Origin: Pseudomonadota bacterium | GTDB lineage: Bacteria > Bdellovibrionota_B > Oligoflexia > Oligoflexales > CAIYRB01 | Direction of reading: 5' to 3' | Assembly: GCA_026390445.1 (NCBI GenBank) | Contig: JAPLFX010000027.1 | Span: 1 to 57,696, forward strand | Length of the DNA stretch: 57,696 nucleotides | Part shown: one piece after another, positions 43,629 to 52,614 of the stretch | How the letters are laid out: each line of letters starts with the position of its first letter | How positions within the stretch are numbered: position 1 is the stretch's first letter | Position numbers and translations under genes: made by a program | Notes under the pieces: generated by a model | Told to the model about the DNA's origin: nothing | The model's input: the letters and a program-made list of their open reading frames with translations, nothing else | The model's database searches: none

Positions 43629-43967
43629 ATGGCAGAGGCTTCTCGGGTAGTGTTACGAAATATCAGGATCGCACCACGTAAAGTGCGTCTGGTCGTTGAA
43701 TTGGTCAAAGGCAAGCGGGTTCAGTACGCTCTTGATCTACTCAAATTGACCAACAAGCGCGCGGCTCCGATCGTCTACAAGATGATCCAGTCTGCGATCG
43801 CCAATGCGACGAACAAGGCGACAGTCGACGTCGATCGTTTGATCGTCTCAGAGGGTTTCGTCGATGGCGGCACCACGCTGAAAAGATGGCTACCACGTGC
43901 GCAGGGACGGGCCACAGGCATCCTTAAGCGATCGTCGCACGTCACCATCAAATTGAAAGAGATTTGA
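43629..43967 (+). CDS. rplV: Ribosomal protein L22
   Basis: L22 (112 aa) contributes a beta-hairpin to the exit tunnel. IAPRKVRLVVELVKGKRV and the hairpin segment TTLKRWLPRAQGRATGI are conserved; macrolide resistance in other species maps to this hairpin. Confidence 0.97.
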   Translation: MAEASRVVLRNIRIAPRKVRLVVELVKGKRVQYALDLLKLTNKRAAPIVYKMIQSAIANATNKATVDVDRLIVSEGFVDGGTTLKRWLPRAQGRATGILKRSSHVTIKLKEI

Positions 43968-43992
43968 TCTCAGATAAGGGAAGGGTGAGTCT

Positions 43993-44637
43993 GTGGGACA
44001 GAAAGTAAATCCAATTGGGTTCCGCCTGGGAACAACTCGTACTTGGTCTTCGCGCTGGTTTGCATCCAAGCGCGATTATCCGCAGAACCTTATGGAAGAC
44101 GTGCGCATCCGCAAGTTTATCAATAAGAAGTTCGATTCTGCCGGGATCTCCAAGGTCGAGATCGAGCGGGCTGCGAAGAACCTGACGATCAATATCCACT
44201 CCAGCCGTCCCGGTATCATTATCGGTAAGAAGGGTGCTGGTGCGGAGAGCCTTAAGGCAGAGTTGACCAAAATCTGCAAAATCACGTCTGGTGAGCCGGT
44301 TCTCAACGTCTTTGAGATCAAGAAGCCTGACCTTGAGGCTCGCCTCTTGGCTGACAGTATTCGTCAGCAGCTTGAGCGCCGCGTCTCCTTTCGTCGGGCC
44401 ATGAAGAAAGTTCTTAGCTCGGCGACAAAGGCTGGTGCAAAGGGCATTAAGATTCAGTGTTCCGGTCGGTTAGGTGGCGCTGAAATGTCACGAACCGAAC
44501 GCTATATGGAAGGGCGAGTGCCGCTGCATACCCTTCGCGCCGATATCGATTATTCCACCGCTGAAGCGATGACGGCTTATGGCCTTATCGGTGTCAAGGT
44601 GTGGGTATTCCGCGGCGAGATCTTCGATACGGTTTAA
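43993..44637 (+). CDS. rpsC: Ribosomal protein S3
   Basis: S3 (214 aa) lies at the mRNA entry channel. [12 protein letters not shown] at the start, the KH domain with [15 protein letters not shown], and the C-terminal [12 protein letters not shown] region are conserved. The start is GTG at 43993. Confidence 0.97.
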   Translation: MGQKVNPIGFRLGTTRTWSSRWFASKRDYPQNLMEDVRIRKFINKKFDSAGISKVEIERAAKNLTINIHSSRPGIIIGKKGAGAESLKAELTKICKITSGEPVLNVFEIKKPDLEARLLADSIRQQLERRVSFRRAMKKVLSSATKAGAKGIKIQCSGRLGGAEMSRTERYMEGRVPLHTLRADIDYSTAEAMTAYGLIGVKVWVFRGEIFDTV

Positions 44638-44666
44638 TGTGATCTAAGGATCAAGGAGATAGGCAG

Positions 44667-45089
44667 ATGCTCTCGCCAAAGAAAATGAAACACCGTAAGT
44701 CCCAAAAGGGCCGGATCAAGGGTCACGCACAGAAGGGCGCTGACTTGAAGTTCGGTGACTTCGGAATTATGTCTACTGAAAATGGGCGCATCACAGCGCG
44801 CCAAATCGAAGCAGCTCGAATTGCCATGACCCGCCATATCAAGCGTGGTGGGCAGATCTGGATTAAGGTATTCCCTCATTTTCCCGTCTCCAAGAAGCCG
44901 GCGGAAGTGCGGATGGGTGGCGGTAAAGGAAGTGTGGACCGTTATGAGGCTAGGGTTCGCGCTGGTCGCATCATGTACGAGATGAAGGGCGTCGACAAAG
45001 AGACGGCAACTCAGGCTTTGGCCCTGGCCGCCTCAAAGTTGCCACTCAAAACGAAGTTGATTATCCGTGGCCTCGACCCTTGGGCTTGA
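44667..45089 (+). CDS. rplP: Ribosomal protein L16
   Basis: L16 (140 aa) contacts the A-site tRNA elbow. MLSPKKMKHRKSQKG begins it, and the RHIKRGGQIWIKVFPHFPV and RMGGGKGSVDRYEARV segments are family hallmarks. GGAG lies 9 bases before the ATG. Confidence 0.97.
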   Translation: MLSPKKMKHRKSQKGRIKGHAQKGADLKFGDFGIMSTENGRITARQIEAARIAMTRHIKRGGQIWIKVFPHFPVSKKPAEVRMGGGKGSVDRYEARVRAGRIMYEMKGVDKETATQALALAASKLPLKTKLIIRGLDPWA

Positions 45090-45124
45090 GTCTTTGCGAG
45101 AATGAATAACTAGGAACTGGCGCT

Positions 45125-45433
45125 ATGGAACTCTTTAAATTGACGGCAGACGAACTAAAAGGTTATGACGCGGCAAAACTGCGGGAGACCGAAAAGGACA
45201 TCCGCCGTGAGCTCGTGAATATCAGAATGGACATCTACACGCCCTTAAACCAACATACGGGTAAAATCCGCGGGTTGCGCAGGTCGTTAGCGCGTCTACT
45301 GACTGTCAAGGGCCTCCTAGGGAAAGCACCTTTGCAAGCAAAGGCAAAAGTGGCAACGGCACCAACGGTTAAAAAAGTGGCGGTGGCGAAGGCTAAGCCG
45401 GCAACAAAGACCAAAACGGCAACCAAGAAGTAA
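45125..45433 (+). CDS. rpmC: Ribosomal protein L29 with basic C-terminal tail
   Basis: L29 sits beside L23 at the exit tunnel. The two-helix core (about 1-65) is recognisable from DEIR-like KDIRRELVNIRMD and the GKIRGLRRSLARLLTV segment. Residues 66-102 form an extra Ala/Lys/Thr/Val tail (for example AKAKPATKTKTATKK), so the protein is 102 aa against about 65 in the family. The tail resembles histone-like or rRNA-binding extensions. Its role is unknown; note the missing L24 gene nearby. Confidence 0.92.
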   Translation: MELFKLTADELKGYDAAKLRETEKDIRRELVNIRMDIYTPLNQHTGKIRGLRRSLARLLTVKGLLGKAPLQAKAKVATAPTVKKVAVAKAKPATKTKTATKK

Positions 45434-45446
45434 TAGGTAGGCTTAC

Positions 45447-45719
45447 GTGAGCGAGAAAGACCACAAAGAGAAGAAGAGTCGGCCGGTTCGTGTTGTCGTC
45501 ACAAGCGACAAAATGAATAAGTCCCGCGTGGGTACTGTCGAGCATCTCGTCAAGCACCCTCGTTACGGCAAGTATATCCGGCAGCGTTCTAAGCTGATGT
45601 TCCATGATGAAAAGAATGAGTGCCGAGCCGGCGACATCGTGTTAATCACGCAGACCCGGCCCTTGAGCGCTCGGAAGAAGTTCACGCTCCTGTCGGTCGT
45701 GCGCAAAGGCGAAGTATAA
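45447..45719 (+). CDS. rpsQ: Ribosomal protein S17
   Basis: S17 (90 aa), an OB-fold primary 16S rRNA-binding protein. VVVTSDKMNKSRVGTVEH and the HDEKNECRAGDIVLITQTRP core are conserved. The start is GTG at 45447, 13 bases after rpmC. Confidence 0.96.
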   Translation: MSEKDHKEKKSRPVRVVVTSDKMNKSRVGTVEHLVKHPRYGKYIRQRSKLMFHDEKNECRAGDIVLITQTRPLSARKKFTLLSVVRKGEV

Positions 45720-45759
45720 GCAGCCCCAGGTTGCCTAAAGGTTAAGGGAAGAGACGACC

Positions 45760-46131
45760 ATGATTCAGATGGAAACAGTCCTACAAAGTGCAGATAACTC
45801 TGGCGCAAAGCGCGTCAAGTGCTTCAAGGTTATCGGTGGCAGTAAACGCCGCTATGCTTCCGTTGGCGATATTATCGTCGTCTCGATCAAAGAGGCCCTG
45901 CCTAACAGCAAGGTTAAGAAGGGCACGGTCCACAAAGCTGTGGTTGTGCGTACCAAGAAGGAAATTCAACGCGACGATGGTTCGACCATTCGCTTCGACG
46001 AGAATGCCTGCGTTCTGATCAAGGGCAAGGAAAATGAGCCTGTAGGGACAAGGATTTTTGGACCAGTCGCCCGCGAGGTTCGCGTTAAAGGTTACGGCCG
46101 GATTGCCTCGTTGGCGCCGGAAGTTCTCTAG
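45760..46131 (+). CDS. rplN: Ribosomal protein L14
   Basis: L14 (123 aa) lies at the subunit interface. [17 protein letters not shown] starts it, and [14 protein letters not shown] and [13 protein letters not shown] are conserved. Normally rplX follows; here rplE begins 33 bases later. Confidence 0.97.
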   Translation: MIQMETVLQSADNSGAKRVKCFKVIGGSKRRYASVGDIIVVSIKEALPNSKVKKGTVHKAVVVRTKKEIQRDDGSTIRFDENACVLIKGKENEPVGTRIFGPVAREVRVKGYGRIASLAPEVL

Positions 46132-46164
46132 TTAAAAGGCAGTAGTGTCATACTGTTTGGGAAG

Positions 46165-46725
46165 ATGGGGATAACGGTGAAAAACGAGCCGACATTAAAG
46201 AAGCATTACAAAGGGCAGGTTGCTGCTCTTAAGTCCGAGCTGGGTCTGACTAACCCTATGCGTATTCCGGCGCTCAAAAAGATCGTAGTCAACATCGGTC
46301 AAGGCGACGCGACGCAGAATATCAAGACGCTTGAAGGCGCGATCAACGACTTGACTGCGATTACTGGGCAAAAGCCGATTACGACCAAGGCCAAGAAGAG
46401 CATCGCGACGTTCAAGCTGCGTGAGGGCATGCCCATTGGGGCTGCAGTCACTTTGCGCGGTGATAGGATGTACGAGTTTCTTGATCGGTTCATTAATATC
46501 ACGGTTCCTCGCATCCGTGACTTCCGCGGTTTTTCTGCCAAGGCATTCGACGGCCGCGGCAACTACAACGTCGGTATTAAAGAACAGATCATCTTTCCTG
46601 AAATCGATTACGACAAGGTCGACCGGGTTCGTGGTCTTGGTATCACGATTGTAACATCCGCTAAGTCCGACGTTGAAGCGAAGGCGCTACTAGATAAGTT
46701 CAATTTCCCATTCAGGAAGACCTGA
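46165..46725 (+). CDS. rplE: Ribosomal protein L5
   Basis: L5 (186 aa) binds 5S rRNA and the P-site tRNA. The [35 protein letters not shown] and [19 protein letters not shown] segments are conserved. A GTG at 46177 four codons inside is an alternative start, with GGGG near it. It follows rplN directly, without rplX. Confidence 0.96.
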   Translation: MGITVKNEPTLKKHYKGQVAALKSELGLTNPMRIPALKKIVVNIGQGDATQNIKTLEGAINDLTAITGQKPITTKAKKSIATFKLREGMPIGAAVTLRGDRMYEFLDRFINITVPRIRDFRGFSAKAFDGRGNYNVGIKEQIIFPEIDYDKVDRVRGLGITIVTSAKSDVEAKALLDKFNFPFRKT

Positions 46726-46752
46726 TTAGGGTATCGATAGGAGTCTGATTGA

Positions 46753-47022
46753 ATGGCTAAGCAAGCCCTCATTGAGAAGTGCAACAATGTCAACCGCAAG
46801 GTCACCGTGCGGAAGGAAGCATTGCGCACTGAAATGAAGGAAAAGAAGCTCAAATGGCGTGATGTCAAGAGCGGGCTTCAATTCTCAACACGTGCCTACA
46901 CCCGGTGCAATAACTGCGGCCGTCCAAAGGCGGTTTATCGTAAGTTTGGTATTTGCCGGATCTGCTTCCGCTTGATGGCACTTAAGGGCTTGCTGCCAGG
47001 TGTAACCAAGGCTTCCTGGTAA
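46753..47022 (+). CDS. rpsN: Ribosomal protein S14, zinc-binding long form
   Basis: S14 (89 aa) of the small-subunit head. The C-terminal half is the zinc type: Cys52, Cys55, Cys68 and Cys71 in a CX2C-X12-CX2C arrangement (RCNNCGRP and GICRICFR), ending LPGVTKASW. The N-terminal half (1-45, [16 protein letters not shown]) is the longer form usually seen in proteins that lack zinc. Short zinc forms are about 61 aa, so this is an intermediate architecture. Confidence 0.95.
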   Translation: MAKQALIEKCNNVNRKVTVRKEALRTEMKEKKLKWRDVKSGLQFSTRAYTRCNNCGRPKAVYRKFGICRICFRLMALKGLLPGVTKASW

Positions 47023-47057
47023 TTTGACGATATATTGATAACCGGAGTTTCTGTTCG

Positions 47058-47456
47058 ATGAACATCACCGATCCTATCGCCGACCTTTTGACCCGAGTCC
47101 GTAATGCGCAGCATGCTGGGCTTGAAGTTGTCAACGTTCCGGCCTCGAAGATGAAAATCGGCTTGACGCACCTTCTTAAAGAAGAAGGCTACATCCGCGC
47201 CTACAAGTGCGTTCGCGACGACAAGCAGGGTATCCTGAAAATCGCGCTGAAGTACACCGACGAGGGTAAGGGCGTGATTGCAGGGCTAGAGCGTAAGAGC
47301 CGCCCAGGCCGCCGCTTTTATGTTGGCGCCGATAAGATCCCATTTGTTAAGAACGGGTTCGGTTTCGGAATTTTGTCTACTTCCAAGGGGCTCCTTACCG
47401 ATCGGCAGGCACGTGAAGCCCGCATCGGTGGTGAGTATATTTGCTCGATCTACTAA
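47058..47456 (+). CDS. rpsH: Ribosomal protein S8
   Basis: S8 (132 aa), a primary 16S rRNA binder and, in E. coli, the spc-operon repressor. DPIADLLTRVRNAQ at the start and the C-terminal FGFGILSTSKGLLTDRQARE are conserved. Confidence 0.97.
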   Translation: MNITDPIADLLTRVRNAQHAGLEVVNVPASKMKIGLTHLLKEEGYIRAYKCVRDDKQGILKIALKYTDEGKGVIAGLERKSRPGRRFYVGADKIPFVKNGFGFGILSTSKGLLTDRQAREARIGGEYICSIY

Positions 47457-47479
47457 GTTAAGTGTAGGCGGATTTAAGA

Positions 47480-48022
47480 ATGTCACGCATTGGAAAAAAG
47501 CCGATCAACCTGCCAAAAGGGGTTGAGATTAAAGTTAGCGGATCGACTATCAACGTCAAGGGACCAAAGGGTGCTTTGTCGCGTCAGTTCAATGAACACG
47601 TCGATGTCAAGGTTGAAGGTCAAGTCCTTACGGTCGTTCCTAAAAGTGACGCCATTGAGCTGCGTCGCTTTCATGGTCTGACACGAACCTTGCTGAGCAA
47701 TATGGTCACTGGGGTGACTGAGGGTTTTAGTCGCAGGCTAAAATTGGTTGGGGTCGGTTATCGGGCGGCCCCTCAGGGGAAGGGGCTGACGATGAGCTTA
47801 GGCTATAGTCACCCGGTTTTATTCGATGCTCCTGCCGGCATCGAGCTCAAGGTTGAAGCCCAGACCACGATCGTGGTAAGTGGTGCGGACAAAGAAATGG
47901 TCGGGCAAGTTTCGGCTAAGATCCGAGGATTCCGTCCACCCGAGCCATACCATGGCAAGGGCGTTCGTTATGAAGATGAGAAGATTGCGACTAAAGTCGG
48001 TAAGGCCGCTGGCAAGAAGTAA
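47480..48022 (+). CDS. rplF: Ribosomal protein L6
   Basis: L6 (180 aa) lies near the factor-binding site. SRIGKKPINLPKGVEI and the C-terminal IRGFRPPEPYHGKGVRYEDE are conserved. Typical length, 23 bases after rpsH. Confidence 0.97.
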   Translation: MSRIGKKPINLPKGVEIKVSGSTINVKGPKGALSRQFNEHVDVKVEGQVLTVVPKSDAIELRRFHGLTRTLLSNMVTGVTEGFSRRLKLVGVGYRAAPQGKGLTMSLGYSHPVLFDAPAGIELKVEAQTTIVVSGADKEMVGQVSAKIRGFRPPEPYHGKGVRYEDEKIATKVGKAAGKK

Positions 48023-48048
48023 CGGCTAACTAGAATCAGGAACGAATC

Positions 48049-48405
48049 ATGGCAAAGACCTCAGCAAAAGCAGTGCTGCGCGAGCGGCGTAAGAAGCGGA
48101 TCAGAAAGAAGATCTCTGGGACAACGGAGCGTCCTCGTCTGTCGGTATTCCGGTCGGATCGGCACGTTTACGCTCAGGTGATCGATGATATTAAGGGCGA
48201 GACCCTCGCCTGTGTTAGCTCCTTTGAAAAGGGCCAGCACCGCAGAGCCAACATCGGCGTCTGTGTGGAGTTGGGTAAGGCGTTGGCCGATCGCTGTAAG
48301 GCGAAGAATATCGGTTCTGTTGTTTTCGATAAAAACGGGTTCACCTACCACGGGCGCGTTAAGGCGCTCGCAGAAGGCGCCCGCGAAGGCGGGCTCCAGT
48401 TCTAG
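48049..48405 (+). CDS. rplR: Ribosomal protein L18
   Basis: L18 (118 aa) binds 5S rRNA in the central protuberance. RPRLSVFRSDRHVYAQVIDD and the C-terminal YHGRVKALAEGAREGGL are conserved; the N-terminus is rich in Arg and Lys. Confidence 0.97.
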   Translation: MAKTSAKAVLRERRKKRIRKKISGTTERPRLSVFRSDRHVYAQVIDDIKGETLACVSSFEKGQHRRANIGVCVELGKALADRCKAKNIGSVVFDKNGFTYHGRVKALAEGAREGGLQF

Positions 48406-48441
48406 GACTTAGTAGTCGACTCAATTTAGTGGGGATATAAA

Positions 48442-49020
48442 GTGGCACGCGAACAAAGAGCGGAATCCGATCCATTACAGGACCGAGTCATCCATATAGC
48501 CCGGGTGGCGAAGGTCGTGAAGGGCGGTCGCCGCTTCAGCTTTAGCGCTTTGGTCGTCGTCGGGGACGGCAAGGAGCGCGTTGGCTACGGATTAGGAAAA
48601 GCGGGTGAAGTTCCAGATGCAATTCGCAAGGCATCGGAGCAGGCTAAGAAGAACATGGTGAAGATACCTAACTTTGAGGGTACCATCCCCTACGAAGTCG
48701 TTGGGCGCTACGGTGCCTGCAGTGTGCAAATGCACCCTGCCCAAAAAGGTAAAGGCATCATCGCAGGTGGCGCGGTTCGAGTCCTCACCGAGCTGGCCGG
48801 AATTAGGGACATTGTGTGTAAGGTCCACGGGACGAAGAACGCTGGTAGCGTTGTTCGGGCCACCATCAATGGTCTGCTTCAATTGCAAACTATTGAAGAG
48901 TACGCCGCAGCCCGCGGTGTCGATCCTGCCCATGCGCAACAAAAGCGCGATGAGTTCGATACAAAGAAGCGGTCTAAGACCGAGAAGGCCAAAGCTAAAG
49001 CTGAGGCATCAGTCCAGTAA
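48442..49020 (+). CDS. rpsE: Ribosomal protein S5
   Basis: S5 (192 aa) affects decoding accuracy. [19 protein letters not shown] and [19 protein letters not shown] are close to the family. The C-terminus carries a charged Lys/Ala tail (about 170-192). GTG start at 48442 with GGGGA upstream. Confidence 0.97.
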   Translation: MAREQRAESDPLQDRVIHIARVAKVVKGGRRFSFSALVVVGDGKERVGYGLGKAGEVPDAIRKASEQAKKNMVKIPNFEGTIPYEVVGRYGACSVQMHPAQKGKGIIAGGAVRVLTELAGIRDIVCKVHGTKNAGSVVRATINGLLQLQTIEEYAAARGVDPAHAQQKRDEFDTKKRSKTEKAKAKAEASVQ

Positions 49021-49031
49021 GGAGCATTGGC

Positions 49032-49214
49032 ATGGCAGAGATTCATGTTACCCAGACTCGCAGTTTGATCAGCGAGCCAGAGAAACTCCGCAAGGTAGTT
49101 AAGGCCCTTGGCCTTGGCCGCATTGGCTTGGTTGTTGTTCACAAGGACAACAATTGTATCCGCGGGATGATTAACAAAGTAAAGCACCTAGTCAGCTACG
49201 AGCTGAAGAGCTGA
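49032..49214 (+). CDS. rpmD: Ribosomal protein L30
   Basis: L30 (60 aa), a small large-subunit protein. VTQTRSLISEPEKLRKVVKA followed by the LGLGRIG and GMINKVKHLV segments identifies it. GGAG lies 8 bases before the ATG. Its stop overlaps the rplO ribosome site. Confidence 0.95.
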   Translation: MAEIHVTQTRSLISEPEKLRKVVKALGLGRIGLVVVHKDNNCIRGMINKVKHLVSYELKS

Positions 49215-49224
49215 GGATTTGGAC

Positions 49225-49707
49225 ATGGCTAAGGATAAAGAATTGGGCGAGTTGGCTTCGCTTGGAAATCTCAGCCCGGGCGCTGGCTCACACCGGACCC
49301 GTAAGCGTCTCGGCCGCGGTATCGGCTCCGGCCTAGGTAAAACAGCCGGTAAGGGTCACAAAGGCCAGCGGGCCCGCAAGAGCGGTAACGTTCGTCCCGG
49401 CTTTGAGGGCGGCCAGATGAAGCTCTACATGCGTTTGCCAAAGCGCGGCTTCACTAACAACTTCCGCACCGAATACAACGTGATCAACCTAGAATCGTTG
49501 GCATCCTTTGCTGATGGCACCAAGGTGGATTTAAAGGCTCTGCATCAGGCTGGCCTGGTTCGTAACGCCGATTTGCCAATTAAGCTACTCGGACGTGGCG
49601 AATTGACAAAGCGCTTGGACATTTTTGTCGATCGGGCGAGCGCTTCGGCCCAAGCAGCTGTTGAAAAAGCCGGTGGATCCCTTAAGCTTACGGGACAAGT
49701 CCGCTAA
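49225..49707 (+). CDS. rplO: Ribosomal protein L15
   Basis: L15 (160 aa), a late assembly protein. RKRLGRGIGSGLGKTAGKGH and the GGQMKLYMRLPKRGF segment are conserved. ATG 49225 is used because GAGGA at 49212-49216 fits; a TTG two codons earlier is less likely. Slightly longer than usual at the N-terminus. Confidence 0.96.
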   Translation: MAKDKELGELASLGNLSPGAGSHRTRKRLGRGIGSGLGKTAGKGHKGQRARKSGNVRPGFEGGQMKLYMRLPKRGFTNNFRTEYNVINLESLASFADGTKVDLKALHQAGLVRNADLPIKLLGRGELTKRLDIFVDRASASAQAAVEKAGGSLKLTGQVR

Positions 49708-49732
49708 GGAATTGCAACGGTCGCAAAAGGGG

Positions 49733-51067
49733 ATGGGCGTGGGTCAAAGGATTGCGAAACTGCCTGAAGGCACACTCAATCATTTACAGAAGAAGATTCT
49801 GTTTACGTTGGGGTTCCTGGCACTGTACCGGATCGGCGTTCATATTCCGATCCCCGGCGTAGACACAGCGGCGTTGTCTGATTTTTTCAAGAATCAGGGA
49901 GCAAACCTTTTTGGCATGTTCAACATGTTTTCTGGGGGTGCGCTGCAGCGCTTCAGTGTGTGCGCTCTCGGTATTATGCCGTATATTTCTGCTTCAATCA
50001 TTGCTCAGCTGCTGACGGTAGTGGTCCCTCATCTGGAGCAGCTTTCCAAAGAGGGCGATGCGGGCCGCAAAAAGATCACGCAGTATACTCGCTATGGGGC
50101 GGTAGTGCTGGCGATCGTACAGGGCGTGATGATCGCGAATACGCTCGAGAGCTCAGCTCTTGGCGGGCGCGGAATGGTGCTCAATCCGGGACTTGTATGG
50201 AAATTCGTGACGGTTTTGTCACTCGCCGCAGGGACGGCTTTCATCATGTGGTTGGGCGAGCAGATCACTGAGCGCGGCGTCGGCAATGGTATGTCTCTGA
50301 TCATTTTTGCTGGTATTGTGGCGACAATTCCGAACGTGATTACCAGTACGTATAAGCAGTATGCGAATGCTGAAATGGATGCCGGGCGAGTTCTTTTGAT
50401 ACTCGGTGTGTGTCTGGCGGTGACAGCGGGGGTCGTGTTCATTGAGCAGGGCGCTCGGCAAATCCCGATTCAATACGCGAAGCGGCAGGTTGGGAAGAAA
50501 GTTTATGGTGGGCAAAACTCTCACCTACCGGTGCGTGTCAACAGTGCTGGGGTGATTCCACCCATCTTTGCTAGTTCTCTCTTGCAGTTTCCGGTCACTA
50601 TCCAGGGACTATGGCCCGATACGCCGATTGGCAGCGCTTTGAGCTTGCTGTTTCATCCGGGCGGTTGGTTTTACAACTTGGTATACGTGGTCATGATTGT
50701 ATTTTTTGCCTTCTTCTATACCTCGATCACCTTCAAGGCTGACGATATTGCGGAGAATCTGAAGAAGCACGGCGGGTTTATACCCGGTATTCGTCCAGGG
50801 GCGAGGACCTCGGAGTTTCTCGACAAAGTGGTTAGCCGTTTGACCCTGACTGGGGGGCTGTACTTAGCTGCGCTTTGTGTTCTTCCCGCCTTGCTGACGA
50901 GTCAATTCAATATCCAATTTTATTTTGGTGGGACAAGCCTCCTGATCGTGGTGGGGGTGGCGCTTGAGACCTTTCGCCAAATCGATGCCCACCGCCAGTC
51001 ACTGCGTTATGATGCGTTCCTAAAGGGAACTGCAATTCGGAGCAGAACCGGAGGCAGCAGGATATGA
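49733..51067 (+). CDS. secY: Protein translocase subunit SecY
   Basis: SecY (444 aa) is the channel of the Sec translocon in the inner membrane. Ten hydrophobic helices are apparent; GVHIPIPGVD near the start, ALGIMPYISASIIAQLLT and the cytoplasmic loop with GFIPGIRPGARTSEFL are signatures. The start is uncertain: ATG 49733 gives a normal length, but AAAAGGGG is so close that the GTG at 49739 may be used. The stop overlaps adk by four bases (ATGA). Confidence 0.96.
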   Translation: MGVGQRIAKLPEGTLNHLQKKILFTLGFLALYRIGVHIPIPGVDTAALSDFFKNQGANLFGMFNMFSGGALQRFSVCALGIMPYISASIIAQLLTVVVPHLEQLSKEGDAGRKKITQYTRYGAVVLAIVQGVMIANTLESSALGGRGMVLNPGLVWKFVTVLSLAAGTAFIMWLGEQITERGVGNGMSLIIFAGIVATIPNVITSTYKQYANAEMDAGRVLLILGVCLAVTAGVVFIEQGARQIPIQYAKRQVGKKVYGGQNSHLPVRVNSAGVIPPIFASSLLQFPVTIQGLWPDTPIGSALSLLFHPGGWFYNLVYVVMIVFFAFFYTSITFKADDIAENLKKHGGFIPGIRPGARTSEFLDKVVSRLTLTGGLYLAALCVLPALLTSQFNIQFYFGGTSLLIVVGVALETFRQIDAHRQSLRYDAFLKGTAIRSRTGGSRI

Positions 51068-51705
51068 TCATCGTTCTGACAGGGGCTCCCGGGGCCGGTA
51101 AAGGCACCCAGGCTGAACTGCTTGCCAAGCGCGAGGGCTACCGCAAGGTGTCGACAGGCGATGCTTTGCGCAAGCATGTCAAACTGGGTACCGAGATCGG
51201 CAAGATAGCCCACTCGATCATGGAGCGTGGGGAACTTGTCTCGGATGAGATTCTCTTTCAGGTGCTGAAGGAGGAACTTCTGACCTCGGCTCCTGAGGAT
51301 GTCATTTTGCTCGATGGCTATCCGAGAAATATAGATCAGGCCAGGACTTTGGAGTCGCTCGGGGATGCCCAGTGCGTCAAAGCCGTGGTGCAATTGGAAG
51401 TGCCTCGGGCTGAGTTGATAGCTAGGCTGAGTGGCCGAAGAGTTTGCGGTGGGTGTGGGGCGACCTATCACCAGACAGAAAACCCTCCCACTCGGGCTGG
51501 CATCTGTGATAAGTGCGGGGGCATGGTAGCGCAGCGGGTCGACGATCGGCCTGAAGCAGTTGCGGTTCGCTTGGATGTTTATGTCCGCAGTACGGCCCCA
51601 GTTGTCCAATATTATAGGGAAAAGGGCCTGGTCAAACAGGTTTCTGGAGTCGGGGAGCTAGAGTCGATTTATAAGGATCTCAGGGGGGTAATCGGGGCCC
51701 TTTGA
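51064..51705 (+). CDS. adk: Adenylate kinase
   Basis: Adk (213 aa) interconverts ATP+AMP and 2 ADP. The P-loop GAPGAGKGTQ is at 8-17, followed by the AMP-site STGDALR and LLDGYPRN segments. The LID domain carries a CX2C...CX2C zinc site (CGGC and CDKC near 130-155), the zinc-containing form. It is coupled to secY, as is usual; the often adjacent map gene is absent. Confidence 0.96.
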   Translation: MIIVLTGAPGAGKGTQAELLAKREGYRKVSTGDALRKHVKLGTEIGKIAHSIMERGELVSDEILFQVLKEELLTSAPEDVILLDGYPRNIDQARTLESLGDAQCVKAVVQLEVPRAELIARLSGRRVCGGCGATYHQTENPPTRAGICDKCGGMVAQRVDDRPEAVAVRLDVYVRSTAPVVQYYREKGLVKQVSGVGELESIYKDLRGVIGAL

Positions 51706-51805
51706 GGTATCCTAGGCCTCAGGTCTGCAAGTCCTTGCCGATTTGAGTTAGTTAGGGTAGGTTGCTGCAACATTTTTAAACCCGATTAAGGGACTGTGGT
51801 TACGC

Positions 51806-52024
51806 ATGGCAAAGGAAGACGTTATTGAAGTTGAGGGCACCGTCAAGGAGCCACTCCCGAATGCCATGTTTATGGTGCAATTAGAGAATGGGCATGAGGT
51901 TCTGGCGCACATTAGCGGTAAGATGAGAATGCATTTCATTAGAATCTTGCCTGGCGATAAAGTGAAATTAGAGATCTCGCCATACGATCTAACCCGTGGG
52001 CGAATTGTTTACAGGACCAAGTAA
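51806..52024 (+). CDS. infA: Translation initiation factor IF-1
   Basis: IF-1 (72 aa), an OB-fold protein that binds the ribosomal A site during initiation. [20 protein letters not shown] and the C-terminal [11 protein letters not shown] are conserved. A 100-base gap after adk could carry an internal promoter; none is obvious. Confidence 0.97.
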   Translation: MAKEDVIEVEGTVKEPLPNAMFMVQLENGHEVLAHISGKMRMHFIRILPGDKVKLEISPYDLTRGRIVYRTK

Positions 52025-52044
52025 GAGCGTAATAGAGGGTAGTC

Positions 52045-52158
52045 ATGAAAGTTCGCGCGAGCGTGAAACCGATGTGTGATAAGTGCAAAGTGATCCGTCG
52101 GTCCGGTGTGGTACGCGTCATTTGCGAAGTTAAGAAGCACAAGCAACGTCAGGGATAA
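52045..52158 (+). CDS. rpmJ: Ribosomal protein L36
   Basis: L36 (37 aa) is the smallest large-subunit protein. The frame reads [14 protein letters not shown] at the start and ends KHKQRQG. Zinc ligands Cys11, Cys14, Cys27 and His32 are intact, so this is the zinc form. GAGGG precedes the ATG. It lies between infA and rpsM, its canonical place. Confidence 0.95.
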   Translation: MKVRASVKPMCDKCKVIRRSGVVRVICEVKKHKQRQG

Positions 52159-52186
52159 TTCTGCCTGACTGATAGGAGTTCTAGAA

Positions 52187-52567
52187 ATGGCACGGATAGC
52201 TGGTGTCGACCTTCCGAACAATAAGCGTATCGATATCGCCCTTCAGTCCATCTATGGCGTGGGGCGGCTGGTTAGCCGGAAGATCGTTGAGACTGCAGGT
52301 CTCGATCCGAACATGAAGGCTGGAGATCTCGATCCGAATCAAGTTAATGAGATCCGCAAGGCACTTGACGCCTTTACTGTTGAGGGTGACCTTCGTCGGG
52401 AAGTCGCTCTTAATATTAAGCGCTTGGTCGATCTCGGGTGTTACCGTGGGATCAGGCATCGTCGGGGTCTGCCGGTTCGCGGACAGCGTTCCAAGACGAA
52501 TGCTAGGACCCGTAAAGGTCCGCGTAAGACGGTCGCTGGCAAGAAGAAAGCACCGACTTCTAAGTAA
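52187..52567 (+). CDS. rpsM: Ribosomal protein S13
   Basis: S13 (126 aa) contacts the large subunit and P-site t[22 protein letters not shown] and the C-terminal [19 protein letters not shown] are conserved. TAGGAG lies before the ATG. Confidence 0.97.
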   Translation: MARIAGVDLPNNKRIDIALQSIYGVGRLVSRKIVETAGLDPNMKAGDLDPNQVNEIRKALDAFTVEGDLRREVALNIKRLVDLGCYRGIRHRRGLPVRGQRSKTNARTRKGPRKTVAGKKKAPTSK

Positions 52568-52614
52568 TAGAGCGTCTAGTTTTGGTTTGAGAATTTCTGA
52601 GAGGATTGCTGCCC

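Noticed and set aside
46132-46164. Short or fused rplX between rplN and rplE
   Set aside because: The gap is only 33 bases, and both L14 and L5 have normal lengths without an added KOW-like domain.
49625-49732. N-terminal extension of SecY from an upstream ATG
   Set aside because: It lies within rplO, and SecY proteins begin close to the internal start; the extension shows no conserved features.
51706-51805. Possible small gene between adk and infA
   Set aside because: No open frame with a ribosome site and conserved content is visible in these 100 bases.
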